Virus record (IMG/VR): IMGVR_UViG_3300029892_000012
Location: 1-31,171 of that record
Strand: one strand, 5' to 3'
Source: a virus
DNA: 31,171 bases
Translations under genes and position numbers: made by a program
Part shown: piece by piece, positions 30,039 to 31,171 of the stretch
How positions within the stretch are numbered: position 1 is the first letter of the stretch
Layout of the letters: the number at the start of each line of letters is the position of its first letter
Notes under the pieces: model-generated
Database searches by the model: none
Told to the model about the DNA's origin: nothing
The model's input: only the letters and a program-made list of their open reading frames with translations

Positions 30039-30559
30039 GGCCGGGGCGATATATAGCCTCGGCTTTCTAATTTCCGGCGATGTTCCTGATAAACCGCCAG
30101 AATGCTGAAGCCATATTCCTCGCACATAACCGCCAGGTAGTGGTCGATGGCTACCCTGGCGTCGAGGATCTGGATCATGCTGTCGTGAACAGCCTGGCGG
30201 TGAGCCTCGTCGGCCCGGCTCGGGGCGTTCACCACGTCGGCCGCCGACACAACCTTGATGGCCTCCTGCAGTTCCTCGCAGGTTTTGGCCCAGACACTTG
30301 TCCGATGCAGATCCACGCTGTCGCCATCCAACCAGGGTGAGGCGTAAACTCCGCCTGTAACCTCGGCTGCCGCTTCCATATAGAGCCTGGGATAATCCAG
30401 GGTGGTCGCCAACCGCTCCAGGACATCCGGACCGGCTGCCCGCCGGCCACACTCGATGGCCGATACCATCTTGTTGCTTACGTAGCCGATCTGGCCAGCC
30501 GTTTCCTGCGTCATGCCCCGCCGCTCTCTGGCTTCCCGTAGAGCCTGCCCGATTGACAT
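30017..30559 (-). CDS. XRE-family transcriptional regulator
   Basis: 180 residues from the ATG MSIGQALREARERRGMTQET. Residues 3-58 form a Cro/CI-type helix-turn-helix (QALREARERRGMTQETAGQI, NKMVSAIECGRRAAGPDVLE). The remainder (about 60-165) is mainly helical, with ICxxC-free segments and a basic C-terminus (RPKRKSAS), without a Ser-Lys LexA-type peptidase pair that I can see, so it is not an obvious autocleaving repressor. A GTG nine bases upstream sits inside the AAGGAGGTGAT ribosome site and is rejected. It follows the gene at 30584 in the same direction and likely shares its promoter. Role: early or lysogeny control. Confidence 0.85.
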   Translation of the reverse strand: MSIGQALREARERRGMTQETAGQIGYVSNKMVSAIECGRRAAGPDVLERLATTLDYPRLYMEAAAEVTGGVYASPWLDGDSVDLHRTSVWAKTCEELQEAIKVVSAADVVNAPSRADEAHRQAVHDSMIQILDARVAIDHYLAVMCEEYGFSILAVYQEHRRKLESRGYISPRPKRKSAS

Positions 30560-30583
30560 CCCTATCACCTCCTTCCAGTAGAG

Positions 30584-30877
30584 TTAAGGCATGTCGTGCT
30601 GTCCCATCTGTAGAGCCATCCGGCTATTTATCACCGCCTTTCTCTGGTAGCATTGAGCTGGATCATCCGAGTGGCCTCCTTTCGCGGTCGCCAGGATCTC
30701 CTCGCGAGGTATCGCTTCGGCCAGGATCTTGGCAGCACGGTCCAGTAAGTCTTGGGGGTCCTCTTCCGTGATCTCCAGCAGCTCATATGTGGGTGGGCCA
30801 AGGCCCGTCTTTGCCCTGGGCCGCTTGACGGAGATCCGGGCGACTACCAGTTGGCCTACTGAGGCATTGGACACCAT
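30584..30877 (-). CDS. Small hypothetical protein upstream of the regulator
   Basis: 97 residues: MVSNASVGQLVVARISVKRP with a beta-like start, a helical middle (EEDPQDLLDRAAKILAEAIP) and a basic/polar end (CYQRKAVINSRMALQM). GAGGTG precedes the ATG at a fair distance. It shares the leftward promoter region with the regulator. I do not recognise a family; the even helical content and conserved operon position support it as real. Confidence 0.62.
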   Translation of the reverse strand: MVSNASVGQLVVARISVKRPRAKTGLGPPTYELLEITEEDPQDLLDRAAKILAEAIPREEILATAKGGHSDDPAQCYQRKAVINSRMALQMGQHDMP

Positions 30878-30980
30878 TCCTACACCTCGCTCCTTGACAA
30901 CTTGTAGGGATTAACCTCTCCCCTGTCGAAGTTTGGCAGTGCAAGCTACCTATTCCAACAAGGGGAGGAGGTGAAGTTCT
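30878..30980. promoter_or_regulatory. Divergent control region
   Basis: The 103 bases between the leftward gene at 30877 and the rightward gene at 30981 must hold two promoters. I see TTGACA at about 30893, a nine-base dyad ACAAcTTGT inside it, and TTGGCA at about 30936, but no clean -10 at the right distance. The XRE protein is the obvious candidate regulator of this region. Confidence 0.4.
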
Positions 30981-31151
30981 GTGTCTGTACGATCTCAAGT
31001 TGTGTGTCCTCTTCTCAGCCAAGCCAGTGATGTTCGTTTTTGTGACACCCGTTGTGGTTGGTACTTAGCTCGTTCCGCAACCCCCGGCTGTGCCGTCCTT
31101 CACATTGCACTTTTCATTGCCGGAATCGTTACCGAAATGCAGAACCGATAG
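30981..31151 (+). CDS. Rightward Cys-rich mini-protein
   Basis: 56 residues from a GTG (SVRSQVVCPLLSQASDVRF, then CDTRCGWYLARSATPGCAV, LHIALFIAGIVTEMQNR). The ribosome site GGGGAGGAGGTG seven bases upstream is very strong. The C...C-x3-C...C pattern is a small zinc site of a type I recall in phage early proteins, followed by a hydrophobic tail. It is transcribed away from the regulator pair and is the only visible gene of a rightward unit that leaves the window. Confidence 0.75.
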   Translation: MSVRSQVVCPLLSQASDVRFCDTRCGWYLARSATPGCAVLHIALFIAGIVTEMQNR

Positions 31152-31171
31152 TTTCAACTTGCCCACCAGAT

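Noticed and set aside
29820-30452. Leftward frame of 210 codons across the XRE gene
   Set aside because: It is out of frame with the clear helix-turn-helix protein and has no ribosome site.
30017-30568. XRE start at the GTG at 30568
   Set aside because: That GTG lies inside the AAGGAGGTGAT ribosome site; the ATG nine bases later is correctly spaced.
30017-30877. Toxin-antitoxin pair (97-residue gene plus XRE protein)
   Set aside because: The small protein has no HigB/RelE-type or other toxin motif that I can see, and the regulator is larger than typical antitoxins.

Overview
This window is most of one tailed-phage or prophage genome with siphovirus-type modules. Almost everything is on the minus strand, so the biological order runs from the right end (control and recombination/replication genes) to the left end (tail tip). 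The base composition is GC-rich. GTG and TTG starts behind strong AGGAGG-type ribosome sites are common, and the replication, zinc-protein and HK97-type head genes have a Gram-positive phage style. I infer a host among the Firmicutes, probably a Clostridia/Peptococcaceae-like anaerobe; this rests on style and remembered family resemblance, not on a marker gene. No integrase, lysin, holin, tRNA or rRNA lies in the window, so both phage ends are missing and I cannot tell prophage from free phage.

Layout from right to left. (1) 30.0-31.15 kb: a rightward Cys-rich mini-gene diverges from a leftward pair made of an unknown gene and an XRE-family regulator. Beyond the regulator is a rightward promoter that runs almost at once into a hairpin terminator. 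(2) 27.9-29.9 kb: small genes, including a probably frameshifted one, then a zinc-motif protein that looks like a recombination/annealing factor. (3) 24.1-27.9 kb: one 1264-residue polypeptide that fuses SbcD (Mre11 nuclease) to SbcC (Rad50 ATPase). (4) 23.4-24.1 kb: a structured non-coding stretch and an N-terminally truncated DUF5131/Gp37-type gene. (5) 22.0-23.4 kb: a replication initiator carrying an Asn-Pro hexanucleotide repeat, and a G39P-like helicase loader. These are followed by a palindrome-rich non-coding block that is a candidate origin or operator. (6) 18.9-21.8 kb: a tightly overlapping run of ten genes, most of them small and several Cys-rich, with a VRR-NUC nuclease, ending in a sigma-region-4-like late regulator. 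(7) 18.75-18.91 kb: four helically phased direct repeats, an extended -10 promoter and a hairpin, which together look like the late-gene control point. (8) 10-18.1 kb: terminase small and large subunits, a portal fused to a Mu-F-like head protein, a long prohead protease, major capsid, and head completion genes. (9) 1-10 kb: two related tail-tube proteins, a tail chaperone with a -1 frameshift extension, tape measure, and a hub protein with lectin-like domains.

Three small rightward genes (5812-6228, 9366-9530, 18246-18413) sit against the grain of the late region. The first two have recognisable promoters just upstream and the third a weak candidate, so they behave like morons or lysogenic-conversion genes. 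The most notable items are the fused SbcD-SbcC protein coupled to the annealing-like gene, the phased-repeat late promoter, the frameshift site, the tandem tail-tube paralogues, and the promoter-terminator mini-transcript antisense to the regulator gene.
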